This document shows positions 1 to 8,250 of a DNA stretch of 51,429 nucleotides, one piece after another. How positions within the stretch are numbered: position 1 is the stretch's first letter; each line of letters opens with the position of its first letter. This DNA is from Rodentibacter sp. Ppn85 (GTDB lineage Bacteria; Pseudomonadota; Gammaproteobacteria; Enterobacterales; Pasteurellaceae), in the NCBI RefSeq assembly GCF_001999335.1, contig NZ_MLHS01000037.1:1-51429 (forward strand), written 5' to 3'. Both the position numbers and the translations under genes were made by a program. The notes under the pieces were generated by a model, which saw nothing but the letters and a program-made list of their open reading frames with translations, did not search any database and was not told the DNA's origin.

Positions 1-33
1 ATATGTGGATCAAAGCTGATTCAGTTTATCTAA
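1..33 (+). CDS. 3' end of an upstream immunity-like gene (partial)
   Basis: The first ten codons read ICGSKLIQFI and end in TAA at 31-33. The complete gene at 1582-2208 ends ICGSKLTRLI, and the DNA before and after the stop is also nearly identical, including a USS hairpin and a T-run. The window therefore opens inside a paralogue of that periplasmic immunity-like protein. Only the C-terminal tip is visible, so its function rests wholly on the full copy. It shows that the locus is a tandem array of related cassettes. Confidence 0.75.
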   Translation: MCGSKLIQFI

Positions 34-48
34 ATTAATGACTACATC

Positions 49-80
49 AACCGCACTTTTATAAAGTGCGGTTATTTTTT
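49..80 (+). terminator. Terminator made of an inverted USS pair
   Basis: AACCGCACTTT (49-59) pairs with AAAGTGCGGTT (63-73) across a 3-base loop and is followed by a run of T. Each arm contains a USS core. It sits just after the partial immunity gene, and a near-copy follows the second immunity gene at 2224-2255. Confidence 0.8.
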
Positions 81-231
81 TGTTCTTTTAAAACCAAAAT
101 TTATCTTTACCTATGACAACATCGACCAATTTAAAGCCAAAGCGGAAGCGGCATATAAACAAGATAAAGAAAAGAAAGGGATTCAAGATAACTTTTTATA
201 TGTTGCACGGAACAGTCAGCTTTACAGCATA

Positions 232-864
232 ATGAACGATGAGACGTTTGAACTGGAACAAACTCAAGTTGAAATGATGGTACCGCTTGCCGATGTGGAA
301 AAGCAAAGCGTAAAAGATAAACAAAATCCAAAGCAAACAAAAACCTATTACAATGTACAGCCTTACCTCTATCAGCAAGTGGAGCACAGCAAAGATAAGG
401 ATTCGGGGATTTATGTGGATGATAGTCACCTGAGCCACGGTTTGCTTTTTCCGGGGGTGAATAGTTATCAAGACCAAACGGATGAAATCAGTATTTTTAA
501 ATATAAGATAGCGGATTACCTCGACCCGGAAAGCCCGCATTCAATGGAAGAAAAAGAGACATTGGCACCAGTGTTTAAAGATATATTGAAAGAGCTTGAT
601 TTGGCTAAAGAGGAGCAAGGCAGTCGGTTTGAGGCGGGAAAACTAAAAGGTTTGCTGCTTAGTCCAGCGGAACAACGACGTTTAACGGGAATTATCGTTC
701 AGCATAAAAGCGAGTGGGCAAGGAGCCAATCAACCAAATTTAATGAGCTTATTACGCTGGCACGAAAATTGAATGATAACGATGCAGCGGATAGAATTCA
801 AAAACGGGTAAATGATTTGGTGATTGAGCATACAGAAAGACTGCATGCCACTAAAAGAAGCTAA
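232..864 (+). CDS. Displaced T6SS-type effector, upstream part
   Basis: This 210-residue frame starts at an internal ATG, but the same frame is open back to position 34 and reads as protein (YDNIDQFKAKAEAAYKQDK) before it. It therefore looks like the cut-off middle of a longer protein rather than a natural gene start. It is hydrophilic, has no signal peptide, and ends in a helical Lys/Glu-rich stretch with an SEWARS segment (about residues 162-167). I associate that kind of stretch with linkers ahead of hydrolase domains in VgrG-linked effectors. It overlaps the next frame by 41 bases, and the lysozyme-like domain continues there, so the two were probably one gene. The function of this part is not known. 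Family assignment is inference from context (immunity copies on both sides, VgrG relic downstream). Confidence 0.5.
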   Translation: MNDETFELEQTQVEMMVPLADVEKQSVKDKQNPKQTKTYYNVQPYLYQQVEHSKDKDSGIYVDDSHLSHGLLFPGVNSYQDQTDEISIFKYKIADYLDPESPHSMEEKETLAPVFKDILKELDLAKEEQGSRFEAGKLKGLLLSPAEQRRLTGIIVQHKSEWARSQSTKFNELITLARKLNDNDAADRIQKRVNDLVIEHTERLHATKRS

Positions 865-1594
865 AGAAATTGCTTTAATTATTTCAGGCGCATATGAAGG
901 GAAAGGTGGATTTGCTAGTCTATCTGGTAATTTTGATCGTATGGGGATGTCATGGGGTATTGTTCAGTTTAATTTTGGACAAAATACCTTAGGTCCGCTT
1001 TTGATTGATATGAGAAGTAAAAATAGTTCTCTATTTAATGGGTGTTTTTCTAATGATGAAGATTTGTCTAGTTTAAATAAAGCTCTAAGTAAGGGGGTTA
1101 ATGAACAGATGAATTGGGCTATAAATATGCAAAATAAATATAATTCCAGATGGAAGAATATTTTTAATAAATTAGCTGAAATAAGAGAATTTCAGGAGAT
1201 ACAGATTGAGCACGCAGGTAAATATATTAAAGCAGCTATACATATTATCCATTGGATGAGAGGAGTTCATCCTTCTGTTATGGAAAAAATAGAATTTAAA
1301 ACTTTTGCAGCCTTGGTGGACTTAGCTATTCAGCAAGGCAGTATTGATAAGGTTAAGGACATTATAAAATCCAAGAGCTTAATTTCCCCTCCTGATACAC
1401 AGTATGCCTTTACTAAATTGGTGGTAGAGGAAAGAGGAAGTACTGCATCAGCTAGATGGAGGGCTGATTGTATAAGTAGAAGATTAGGTATCTTAAATAA
1501 AAAAGCGACAACTTATTCCCATAGTGGACATGTAGCAAAAAGAGATAATAGTAAGTTTTCTTTAATTAAAGAGGTATATATATGCGAGTTATAA
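824..1594 (+). CDS. Lysozyme/chitosanase-like effector domain
   Basis: This is a 256-residue product; the natural start may instead be ATG 845 (MPLKEAKEIA), or none if it is the second half of a frameshifted gene. Residues about 17-60 read ALIISGAYEGKGGFASLSGN, then an FDRMGMSWGIVQFNFG segment and TLGPLL. The spacing E-(about 17)-D-x-x-G-x-S-x-G resembles the acidic pair of chitosanase/lysozyme-superfamily glycosidases found at the C-terminus of some T6SS VgrG effectors. The proposed general acid is the Glu of YEGKGG. The likely target is peptidoglycan in the periplasm of a rival. The gene overlaps its upstream half by 41 bases and the downstream immunity-like gene by 13 bases (1582-1594), a typical toxin-immunity arrangement. 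Fold assignment is by motif only. Confidence 0.55.
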   Translation: MSIQKDCMPLKEAKEIALIISGAYEGKGGFASLSGNFDRMGMSWGIVQFNFGQNTLGPLLIDMRSKNSSLFNGCFSNDEDLSSLNKALSKGVNEQMNWAINMQNKYNSRWKNIFNKLAEIREFQEIQIEHAGKYIKAAIHIIHWMRGVHPSVMEKIEFKTFAALVDLAIQQGSIDKVKDIIKSKSLISPPDTQYAFTKLVVEERGSTASARWRADCISRRLGILNKKATTYSHSGHVAKRDNSKFSLIKEVYICEL

Positions 1595-2208
1595 TATTTC
1601 TTATTCTTTTGTTTGCTTGGAATAGTGCTGTATACGCTCATGAGTGTGATGAAGATTATTCAAAAATAGAGATGAGCATAAATAATAATGATATAACGTG
1701 GTGTAAAAGTAGGTTCTCAATGCAAGATAACTACTTTTTCTTAAAAACAAATATTTTAACTTATAAGATAGAGCATTCATCATTTGTTACTAGTGTAGAC
1801 GATTATTATTCTAGTTTGAATAATAATTCAGAATTATTCTGTTCTAAGAAAAAAATTACTTCTCTTAATAAAAATGAAACTTTATTTTTTACTTTATATC
1901 CAAGTGGAAATAATGAAACTCCATATTGTTATTCGTTGGATTTACGTTATTTTGATGGCAAAATACATCTTGCTAAATATAATTCTGATGTCAAGGTTAG
2001 TATATTAGATCTCAGATCATTAGGTGTTATAAATAAAGATAAACAATATCTTTATAGCTCCCCAAATAATATAACTAAGATGTATTTGGTAAAAGGTGAT
2101 AAGGTGAATATATTAGAAGAAAAAAATGAAAAAGGTAGTGTTTGGTACTTTATCAACTATAAAGGAAAGAAATCAATATGTGGATCAAAGCTGACTCGGT
2201 TGATCTAA
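1582..2208 (+). CDS. Periplasmic SH3-like immunity protein candidate
   Basis: This 208-residue protein has a clear Sec signal peptide (MRVIIFLILLFAWNSAVYA, cleavage near 19/20), so it acts in the periplasm. The mature part holds six Cys, suggesting disulfides. The C-terminal 65 residues (YLYSSPNNITKMYLVKGD, then a VNILEE/WYFINYKGKK pattern) look like a bacterial SH3 (SH3b) domain, a fold that binds cell-wall peptides or proteins. It overlaps the 3' end of the lysozyme-like gene. A periplasmic partner for a peptidoglycan hydrolase is what an immunity protein should be. Base composition is very AT-rich, unlike the housekeeping genes from 3155 on. The tail of a paralogue lies at 1-33. The immunity role is inference. 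Confidence 0.6.
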   Translation: MRVIIFLILLFAWNSAVYAHECDEDYSKIEMSINNNDITWCKSRFSMQDNYFFLKTNILTYKIEHSSFVTSVDDYYSSLNNNSELFCSKKKITSLNKNETLFFTLYPSGNNETPYCYSLDLRYFDGKIHLAKYNSDVKVSILDLRSLGVINKDKQYLYSSPNNITKMYLVKGDKVNILEEKNEKGSVWYFINYKGKKSICGSKLTRLI

Positions 2209-2223
2209 ATGAATAAGTATATC

Positions 2224-2255
2224 AACCGCACTTATAAAAGTGCGGTTATTTTTTT
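2224..2255 (+). terminator. Terminator made of an inverted USS pair (second copy)
   Basis: AACCGCACTT (2224-2233) pairs with AAGTGCGGTT (2238-2247), loop ATAA, followed by ATTTTTTTG. It is the near-duplicate of the hairpin at 49-80 and ends the second cassette. Confidence 0.8.
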
Positions 2256-2294
2256 GTTCTTTTACAACTAAAAATAGAGTGGAAAAAGTGACGT

Positions 2295-2650
2295 TTGAAG
2301 GCGTTACCATCAGATTGGGAGCGGGAATATTGTGTGTATCACGAAACTGATTTAGCCTTTATTGAACACTTAGTGACAGAGGAGGGTTGGTATTACTATT
2401 TCAAGTATGATGTAGGTGAGCACGAATTGTGTTTTGCGCATCAAAGTCTGGCTTTAGCAGTTTTAGGCTGCCTTATCTATATAACTGCCAGCGACCGTCC
2501 TTTTGCTTGTCTCTGACTGCGTTTAGGCATTATCGGTTAGAGATTAAACAGGTTCTTGGTGAAACAGTGAATATCATGGGTGATGATATGTGCGTAATAT
2601 CGGGTTATGGCTTTCGTTTGGAAGGGAGTAGTTATTTGGTATTTTGGTAG
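2295..2650 (+). pseudogene. VgrG fragment, decayed
   Basis: From a TTG at 2295 the frame gives DWEREYCVYHETDLAFIEHL, then TEEGWYYYFKYDVGEHELCF. This is the characteristic segment of the gp27-like domain of VgrG spike proteins (REYCVQYxESDxxFIxRLxxEEG). An in-frame stop (2289-2291) precedes it, and the frame ends at 2516 after losing resemblance. Coding resemblance appears to continue in the +2 frame (2429-2650), so at least one frameshift or deletion is present. This is a short leftover of a spike gene, not a working one. It ties the cassette to its left to a type VI secretion locus. Confidence 0.7.
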
Positions 2651-3090
2651 TTCGGGTTGAACATCGGGGGGATTAAATCAACCTCTGCTTCTAATATTCC
2701 GTTCTGCCAATTATGATGTACACCTACGATGAAGCGGCCTCAATTGAAGTTACCTCGTATATGTCCAGTTAAACCGAAGCAATATCCCGGTCGTCACTTT
2801 GGACAGTGGTAAGCTCCACTTCACGTTGGACGTACTCCAAACTCTTTTGTTTGAAGCCGGTTACGATACCGTTGATATGGCAAGCTTATCGGCCTGCTGA
2901 GAATATAGCAATTTTGTTTAATTTACCACTTTTGTGAAATCTAGGTATGGTAGATAAAAGGGTTAGTAAAAATGGGGAGATACGCTAATTTTTTACTTAA
3001 TCAAGTATATGAAGTATGTTTAAGTTTAGCTATCAAAGCTAGAAAGTAGGGGGGAGCGATTATCCTGACTTATTGAAAATAAGACAATAT
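2651..3090. other. Intergenic stretch without a recognisable gene
   Basis: About 440 bases between the VgrG relic and the ybaB promoter. Short open pieces occur around 2710-2900 (one reads VVTLDSGKLHFTLDVLQT) but all are broken by stops. I could not assign them and take them as further debris of the secretion locus. From about 2900 on the sequence is AT-rich and featureless. Confidence 0.5.
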
Positions 3091-3091
3091 G

Positions 3092-3120
3092 TTTCCAAAG
3101 GCAAATTTTTTCGCTAGAAT
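3092..3120 (+). promoter_or_regulatory. Sigma-70 promoter of ybaB-recR
   Basis: TTTCCA (3092-3097) and TAGAAT (3115-3120) are separated by 17 bases, and the ybaB start codon follows at 3155. Good spacing and a near-consensus -10 box. Prediction by eye. Confidence 0.5.
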
Positions 3121-3154
3121 GCGCCTAATTTTTTGACTTAAAAAGGATAATATT

Positions 3155-3484
3155 ATGTTTGGAAAAGGCGGTTTGGGCGGTTTGATGAAACAAGCGCAAC
3201 AAATGCAAGAAAAAATGCAGAAAATGCAGGAAGAAATTGCACAACTTGAAGTGATCGGTGAATCCGGTGCGGGATTAGTGAAAATCACAATTAATGGTGC
3301 GCATAACTGTCGTCGCATTGATATTGACCCTTCTTTAATGGAAGACGATAAGGAAATGTTGGAAGATTTAATTGCTGCCGCATTTAATGATGCTATTCGT
3401 CGTGCGGAAGAATTGCAGAAAGAAAAAATGGCATCGGTAACTGCTGGTATGCCATTGCCGCCGGGAATGAAGTTTCCATTTTAA
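3155..3484 (+). CDS. ybaB: Nucleoid-associated protein YbaB/EbfC
   Basis: A 109-residue cytoplasmic DNA-binding protein that forms dimers and coats the nucleoid. Residues 10-35 form the Met/Gln/Lys-rich coiled coil seen throughout the family ([20 protein letters not shown]). The [18 protein letters not shown] strand region and the PPGMKFPF tail are also typical. AAGGATAATATT precedes the ATG. It lies directly upstream of recR, the standard partner; the two are separated only by a hairpin. Length is normal. Confidence 0.97.
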   Translation: MFGKGGLGGLMKQAQQMQEKMQKMQEEIAQLEVIGESGAGLVKITINGAHNCRRIDIDPSLMEDDKEMLEDLIAAAFNDAIRRAEELQKEKMASVTAGMPLPPGMKFPF

Positions 3485-3491
3485 TTCACAG

Positions 3492-3519
3492 GGTATGTGA
3501 ATATCATCATTCACATACC
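3492..3519 (+). promoter_or_regulatory. Perfect 11-bp stem-loop between ybaB and recR
   Basis: GGTATGTGAAT (3492-3502) pairs fully with ATTCACATACC (3509-3519), loop ATCATC. No T-run follows, so it is not a standard intrinsic terminator. It lies 28 bases before the recR start and could stabilise the ybaB message or tune recR translation. Confidence 0.5.
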
Positions 3520-3547
3520 ATTTCACCTTTCCTTATCATTTATCATT

Positions 3548-4150
3548 ATGCAAAGTAGTCCGCTTTTAGAACATCTCATTGAAAACCTCCGTTGTTTACC
3601 GGGGATTGGCCCGAAATCGGCGCAGCGTATGGCGTATCATCTTCTGCAACGCAATCGTAGTGGGGGAATGAACTTGGCTCGTGCACTAACGGAAGCTATG
3701 TCTAAAATTGGGCATTGTTCACAATGTCGTGATTTCACGGAAGAAGAAGTGTGCAATATTTGCAATAATCCGCGTCGTCAAAATTCGGGATTATTGTGTG
3801 TGGTGGAAATGCCGGCAGATATTCAAGCCATTGAACAAACGGGGCAATTTTCCGGTCGTTATTTTGTATTGATGGGGCATTTATCTCCACTTGACGGCAT
3901 TGGTCCTCGCGAAATCGGTTTGGATTTATTACAAAAACGCTTAGCGGAAGAATCTTTCCATGAGGTCATTCTTGCCACAAATCCTACCGTAGAAGGAGAT
4001 GCTACGGCAAATTATATTGCGGAAATTTGTCATCTGCATAATATCAAAGTGAGCCGTATTGCCCACGGTATCCCGGTAGGCGGTGAGCTTGAAACCGTAG
4101 ACGGTACAACACTTACTCATTCCTTTTTGGGACGTCGCCAAATCGACTAG
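3548..4150 (+). CDS. recR: Recombination mediator RecR
   Basis: A 200-residue product that works with RecF and RecO to load RecA at single-strand gaps. The ATG at 3548 gives [10 protein letters not shown], the usual N-terminus. An upstream in-frame ATG at 3497 would run through the intergenic hairpin and is unlikely. The helix-hairpin-helix ([13 protein letters not shown], residues 17-29), a C4 zinc finger (Cys 57, 60, 69, 72) and a Toprim domain (about 80-175, with VVEMPAD) are all present. It follows ybaB and is 8 bases from topB, so the three are probably co-transcribed. Confidence 0.97.
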   Translation: MQSSPLLEHLIENLRCLPGIGPKSAQRMAYHLLQRNRSGGMNLARALTEAMSKIGHCSQCRDFTEEEVCNICNNPRRQNSGLLCVVEMPADIQAIEQTGQFSGRYFVLMGHLSPLDGIGPREIGLDLLQKRLAEESFHEVILATNPTVEGDATANYIAEICHLHNIKVSRIAHGIPVGGELETVDGTTLTHSFLGRRQID

Positions 4151-4158
4151 TTTTCATT

Positions 4159-6084
4159 ATGCGTTTATTTATCGCCGAAAAACCGAGTTTAGCCCGTGCT
4201 ATTGCCGATGTGTTGCCAAAGCCTCATCAGCGGGGGGACGGATTTATTAAATGTGGTGATAATGATGTCGTAACCTGGTGTATCGGGCATTTGTTAGAAC
4301 AAGCCGAACCCGATGTTTATGACCCTAAATTTAAAAAATGGCGTTTAGAGCATCTACCTATCATTCCTGAGAAGTGGAAACTTTTGCCAAAAAAATCGGT
4401 GAAAAAGCAGCTATCAATCGTAGAAAAACTCATTCATCAGGCAGATGAAGTGATCAATGCGGGTGACCCGGATCGAGAAGGGCAACTTTTAGTGGATGAG
4501 ATATTTAGCTATGTTAATTTAAGTTCGGAAAAACGCAATAATATCCAACGTTGTTTAATCAGTGATCTAAATCCAAGTGCGGTAGAAAAAGCCGTTAAAA
4601 AATTACAACCGAACCGTAATTTTATTCCTCTTGCCACCTCCGCTTTGGCTCGCTCTCGTGCCGATTGGCTTTATGGTATCAATATGACTCGGGCCTATAC
4701 CGTTCGCGGACAGCAAGTCGGGTATAAAGGCGTACTTTCTGTCGGTCGGGTGCAAACACCGGTGTTGGGATTGATTGTACGCAGAGATCTTGAAATCGAG
4801 CATTTTCAGCCGAAAGATTTTTACGAAGTATTGGCTTGGATCAAGCCTGAAGGCAAAACTGAAAAAACACAGGAAAAATCGACCTCACTTTTTAGCGCAT
4901 TATGGCAGCCGAGTAAGGCATGTGAAGATTATCAAGATGAAGACGGACGTATTCTGTCCAGAGGTTTGGCGGAAAATGTCGTAAAACGTATTACGGATCA
5001 GCCCGCTGAAGTGACGGATTATAAGGATGTACGGGAAAAAGAAGTCGCTCCTTTACCTTATTCGTTATCAGCTTTACAGATTGATGCGGCAAAACGATTC
5101 GGTATGTCTGCCCAAACGGTATTGGATACCTGTCAGCGCCTGTATGAAACTCACCGTTTGATTACTTATCCCCGTTCTGATAGCCGCTATTTACCGGAGG
5201 AGCATTTTGCCGATAGGCATAATGTGTTAAATGCAGTTTCCGTTCATTGCGAAGCATATCAAACTTTGCCAAATGTAGTGGATGTCAATCAGCGTAATCG
5301 CAGTTGGAATGATAAAAAAGTAGAGGCTCACCATGCGATTATTCCTACCGTTAAAAATCATGTGGTGAAACTGACTGATGACGAACGCAAGATTTATGGC
5401 TTAATCGCTCGTCAATATTTGATGCAATTTTGCCCCGATGCGGAATATCGTAAAAGCAAAATTACATTGAATATTGCCGGCGGTACGTTTATTGCCCAAG
5501 CACGAAACTTACAAAAAGCAGGCTGGAAAGAATTGCTCGGTAAAGAAGATGAAACGGAAAACCAAGAGCCGTTATTACCGATTGTGAAAAAAGGGCAGAT
5601 TTTGCATTGTGAACGGGGTGAGATCTTAAGTAAAAAAACGCAACCGCCAAAACCCTTTACTGATGCAAGCTTACTTTCAGCCATGACGGGAATTGCACGT
5701 TTTGTGCAAGATAAAGAGTTGAAAAAAATTCTGCGTGCCACGGATGGATTAGGTACGGAAGCAACCAGAGCGGGGATTATCGAGTTACTTTTTCAACGTG
5801 GCTTTTTAATGAAAAAAGGACGAAATATTCACAGTACGGAAACGGGGAGAATTCTAATTGGTGCATTGCCGGATATAGCCACTCAACCGGATATGACAGC
5901 CCATTGGGAGGCGCAGCTCACCGACATTAGCCAAAAACAAACCACTTATCAACAATTTATGTCTGATTTAGAACGGATGTTGCCGGATTTGGTACGATTT
6001 GTTGATCTTAATGGATTGCGGCAGTTGAGCAAGATTAATCAAATGCCAAAAACGGTAGTAAAATCGCGAAAAAAGAGCGGTTAA
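4159..6084 (+). CDS. topB: DNA topoisomerase III
   Basis: A 641-residue type IA topoisomerase that cuts one DNA strand through a 5'-phosphotyrosine and decatenates replication and recombination intermediates. The Toprim domain opens the protein ([16 protein letters not shown], residues 4-19; metal-binding DPDREG near residue 103). The catalytic tyrosine is in [10 protein letters not shown], about residue 337. The C-terminus has a short basic tail ([11 protein letters not shown]), with no zinc-finger region. Length is close to E. coli TopB. It begins 8 bases after recR. A USS core lies inside the gene at 4575-4583. Confidence 0.97.
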   Translation: MRLFIAEKPSLARAIADVLPKPHQRGDGFIKCGDNDVVTWCIGHLLEQAEPDVYDPKFKKWRLEHLPIIPEKWKLLPKKSVKKQLSIVEKLIHQADEVINAGDPDREGQLLVDEIFSYVNLSSEKRNNIQRCLISDLNPSAVEKAVKKLQPNRNFIPLATSALARSRADWLYGINMTRAYTVRGQQVGYKGVLSVGRVQTPVLGLIVRRDLEIEHFQPKDFYEVLAWIKPEGKTEKTQEKSTSLFSALWQPSKACEDYQDEDGRILSRGLAENVVKRITDQPAEVTDYKDVREKEVAPLPYSLSALQIDAAKRFGMSAQTVLDTCQRLYETHRLITYPRSDSRYLPEEHFADRHNVLNAVSVHCEAYQTLPNVVDVNQRNRSWNDKKVEAHHAIIPTVKNHVVKLTDDERKIYGLIARQYLMQFCPDAEYRKSKITLNIAGGTFIAQARNLQKAGWKELLGKEDETENQEPLLPIVKKGQILHCERGEILSKKTQPPKPFTDASLLSAMTGIARFVQDKELKKILRATDGLGTEATRAGIIELLFQRGFLMKKGRNIHSTETGRILIGALPDIATQPDMTAHWEAQLTDISQKQTTYQQFMSDLERMLPDLVRFVDLNGLRQLSKINQMPKTVVKSRKKSG

Positions 6085-6158
6085 AAATAAATAGCTTCTA
6101 TATGGCGAAATCTATTGCTTAAACTTGAGCCAATTAAATTATAAATGGGAAAAATAAC

Positions 6159-6187
6159 TTGCCAAAAAGGTGAAATGTTTATATTAT
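6159..6187 (+). promoter_or_regulatory. Sigma-70 promoter of secG-leuU
   Basis: TTGCCA (6159-6164) and TATTAT (6182-6187), 17-base spacer, 41 bases before the secG ATG. It probably drives secG and the tRNA that follows. Confidence 0.55.
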
Positions 6188-6228
6188 TCGCCCCAGTTTT
6201 TGCGTAACCCGCAATTTAGAGTGGAAAA

Positions 6229-6570
6229 ATGTATCAAGTTCTTTTATTTATTTATGTTGTTGTTGCGATTGCTTTGATCGGGTTTATTCTCGTGCAACAA
6301 GGCAAAGGGGCAAATGCTGGCGCTTCCTTTGGCGGTGGTGCATCTGGCACAATGTTTGGTTCGGCAGGAGCAGGTAACTTCTTAACCCGTACCAGTGCTA
6401 TCCTGGCAACAGCATTTTTTGTTATCGCACTTGTATTGGGGAATTTAAATTCTCATCGTAGCAATGTAGAGAAAGGTGCATTTGATGATTTATCAAAAAC
6501 AGCGGAGCAAGTTCAGCAACGACAATCTGCGCCTGTACTGGAAAATAAAAATAACGATATTCCGCAATAA
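6229..6570 (+). CDS. secG: Protein-export membrane protein SecG
   Basis: A 113-residue inner-membrane subunit of the SecYEG translocon. Two hydrophobic helices (about residues 2-22 and 54-74) flank the conserved cytosolic GASFGGGASGTMFGSAGAGN loop, whose LTRTSA continuation is typical. The C-terminal tail is short and Gln-rich. It has its own promoter and is followed 22 bases later by tRNA-Leu(GAG), the same neighbour as in E. coli (secG-leuU). Length is usual. Confidence 0.97.
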   Translation: MYQVLLFIYVVVAIALIGFILVQQGKGANAGASFGGGASGTMFGSAGAGNFLTRTSAILATAFFVIALVLGNLNSHRSNVEKGAFDDLSKTAEQVQQRQSAPVLENKNNDIPQ

Positions 6571-6592
6571 TTACAACAGATAAAAGTTTAAT

Positions 6593-6678
6593 GCTCTGGT
6601 GGTGGAATTGGTAGACACGCTATCTTGAGGGGGTAGTGATCGTAGATCGTGCGAGTTCAAGTCTCGCCCAGAGCACCA
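6593..6678 (+). tRNA. leuU: tRNA-Leu (anticodon GAG)
   Basis: The acceptor stem GCTCTGG (6593-6599) pairs with CCAGAGC (6668-6674), followed by A and an encoded CCA. The anticodon arm CTATC-TTGAGGG-GGTAG gives anticodon GAG. A long variable arm (class II) and a GTTCAAGTC T-loop are present. Length is 86 bases. It reads CUC/CUU leucine codons. A terminator follows at 6691-6722. Confidence 0.97.
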
Positions 6679-6690
6679 AAATACTTTTCA

Positions 6691-6722
6691 AAGCCTTTCG
6701 TAACATCTCGAAAGGCTTTTTT
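6691..6722 (+). terminator. Terminator after secG-tRNA-Leu
   Basis: AAGCCTTTCG (6691-6700) pairs with CGAAAGGCTT (6709-6718), 8-base loop, followed by T6. Confidence 0.85.
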
Positions 6723-6783
6723 ACTTTAATTAATTTGGTCAGAATTTATCAGTTTTATTTTTTAACTAAATTAGGAGAAATCT

Positions 6784-8205
6784 ATGAACTTTCCCAAAAT
6801 CGCTGAACAAGTGATAGAAAAGCTGGGTGGTAAAAGTAATATTGCCACGGCGGCACATTGTGCGACCCGCTTACGTATTGTTTTAAATGATGAAAGCAAA
6901 GTTGACAAAGAAGGTATTGATAATATTGAGGGGGTAAAAGGACAGTTTTCTGTCGCCGGCCAATATCAAATTATCTTCGGTTCCGGTACAGTGAATAAAG
7001 TCCATACGGAGCTTACCAAACAACTGGGTATTGGTGATGTCAGTAAAGCGGAGGTTGCGGAGGTAGCAGCCGGTAACCAAGGTTTATTACAACGCTTGGT
7101 GAAAGGCTTGGCGGATATTTTCGTACCGATTATTCCGGCAATTGTGGCAGGCGGTTTATTGATGGGTATTCACTCAATGCTAACTTCTGTCGGTTTCTTT
7201 TGGGAAGGGCATTCAGTAGTAAGTAAATATCCTAAAGTGTCTGATTTAGTTGATTTTATTAATACGATTGCTAACGCACCGTTTGTATTTTTGCCTGTAT
7301 TACTTGGTTTCTCGGCGGCCCGAAAGTTTGGCGGCAATCCGTTCTTAGGAGCGGCTTTAGGGATGCTTTTAGTTCATCCGGCTTTGGCTGATGGTTGGAA
7401 TTATGCAAAAATCTTAATGGAAGATAAGATTCCGTATTGGAATGTATTTGGGCTTGAAATTGAGAAAGTCGGTTATCAAGGAACCGTGATCCCAACTATT
7501 ATTTCCGCTTGGGTATTAGCGACATTAGAAAAAACATTCCGTAAATTTGTGCCTTCTTATCTGGATAATCTTGTCACACCGTTATTCTCGCTTTTTATTG
7601 CAGGTTGCTTGGCATTCACTGTAATTGGCCCGATTGGTCGTGAAGCGGGTTCATTAATTTCAATTGGTTTAACTTGGTTATATGATAAGCTTGGCTTTGT
7701 GGGCGGGGCAATTTTCGGTACTTTCTATGCGCCAATCGTGATTACCGGTATGCATCAGACCTTTATTGCGGTGGAAACCCAATTATTAGCAGAGGTTGCC
7801 CGCACAGGCGGTACATTTATCTTCCCAATTGCCGCGATGTCAAATATTGCGCAAGGTGCCGCATGTTTAGGGGTAGCGTTGGCATTAAAAGATCCGAAAG
7901 TGCGCGGTTTAGCCGTACCGTCAGGGATCTCCGCACTATTAGGGATTACGGAACCGGCAATGTTTGGTGTGAACTTACGTTATCGTCAGGCTTTCTTTGC
8001 TGCAATGATCGGTTCGGGTTTGGCAAGTGCTTTTATCGCATTCTTCAATGTGAAAGCTATTGCATTAGGGGCGGCAGGTTTTTTAGGTGTGCCGTCTATT
8101 AAACCGGACAGTTTGGCTATGTATAGCGTTGGTATGGCAATTTCCTTTATCGTAGCATTTAGCCTATCTTTTGTTATGGTAAAACGTGCGAACGTTAAAG
8201 CTTAA
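6784..8205 (+). CDS. PTS EIIBC permease, sucrose type (ScrA-like)
   Basis: A 473-residue membrane permease that imports and phosphorylates a disaccharide using the phosphotransferase system. The EIIB domain (1-90) holds the phospho-accepting cysteine in AAHCATRLR (Cys26). The EIIC domain (about 105-470) has some ten helices with FVPIIPAIVAGGLLMG, GYQGTVIPTI and GITEPAMFGVNLR motifs. Similarity to enterobacterial ScrA is strong by memory (GVKGQF, GQYQIIFGSGTVNKV); trehalose permease TreB is the next candidate. There is no EIIA domain, so a glucose-type EIIA must serve in trans. No hydrolase (scrB), kinase or repressor gene lies next to it, so its sugar is not confirmed. RBS AGGAG precedes the ATG. 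Confidence 0.85.
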   Translation: MNFPKIAEQVIEKLGGKSNIATAAHCATRLRIVLNDESKVDKEGIDNIEGVKGQFSVAGQYQIIFGSGTVNKVHTELTKQLGIGDVSKAEVAEVAAGNQGLLQRLVKGLADIFVPIIPAIVAGGLLMGIHSMLTSVGFFWEGHSVVSKYPKVSDLVDFINTIANAPFVFLPVLLGFSAARKFGGNPFLGAALGMLLVHPALADGWNYAKILMEDKIPYWNVFGLEIEKVGYQGTVIPTIISAWVLATLEKTFRKFVPSYLDNLVTPLFSLFIAGCLAFTVIGPIGREAGSLISIGLTWLYDKLGFVGGAIFGTFYAPIVITGMHQTFIAVETQLLAEVARTGGTFIFPIAAMSNIAQGAACLGVALALKDPKVRGLAVPSGISALLGITEPAMFGVNLRYRQAFFAAMIGSGLASAFIAFFNVKAIALGAAGFLGVPSIKPDSLAMYSVGMAISFIVAFSLSFVMVKRANVKA

Positions 8206-8216
8206 TTTTCTACTAA

Positions 8217-8248
8217 AAAGTGCGGTTGAAATTGACCGCACTTTTATC
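8217..8248. terminator. Bidirectional terminator from a USS pair
   Basis: AAAGTGCGGT (8217-8226) pairs with ACCGCACTTT (8235-8244), loop TGAAATTG. It is followed by T on the plus strand and preceded by A on the other side. It lies between the convergent PTS permease gene and mtgA and can end both. Confidence 0.75.
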
Positions 8249-8250
8249 TT

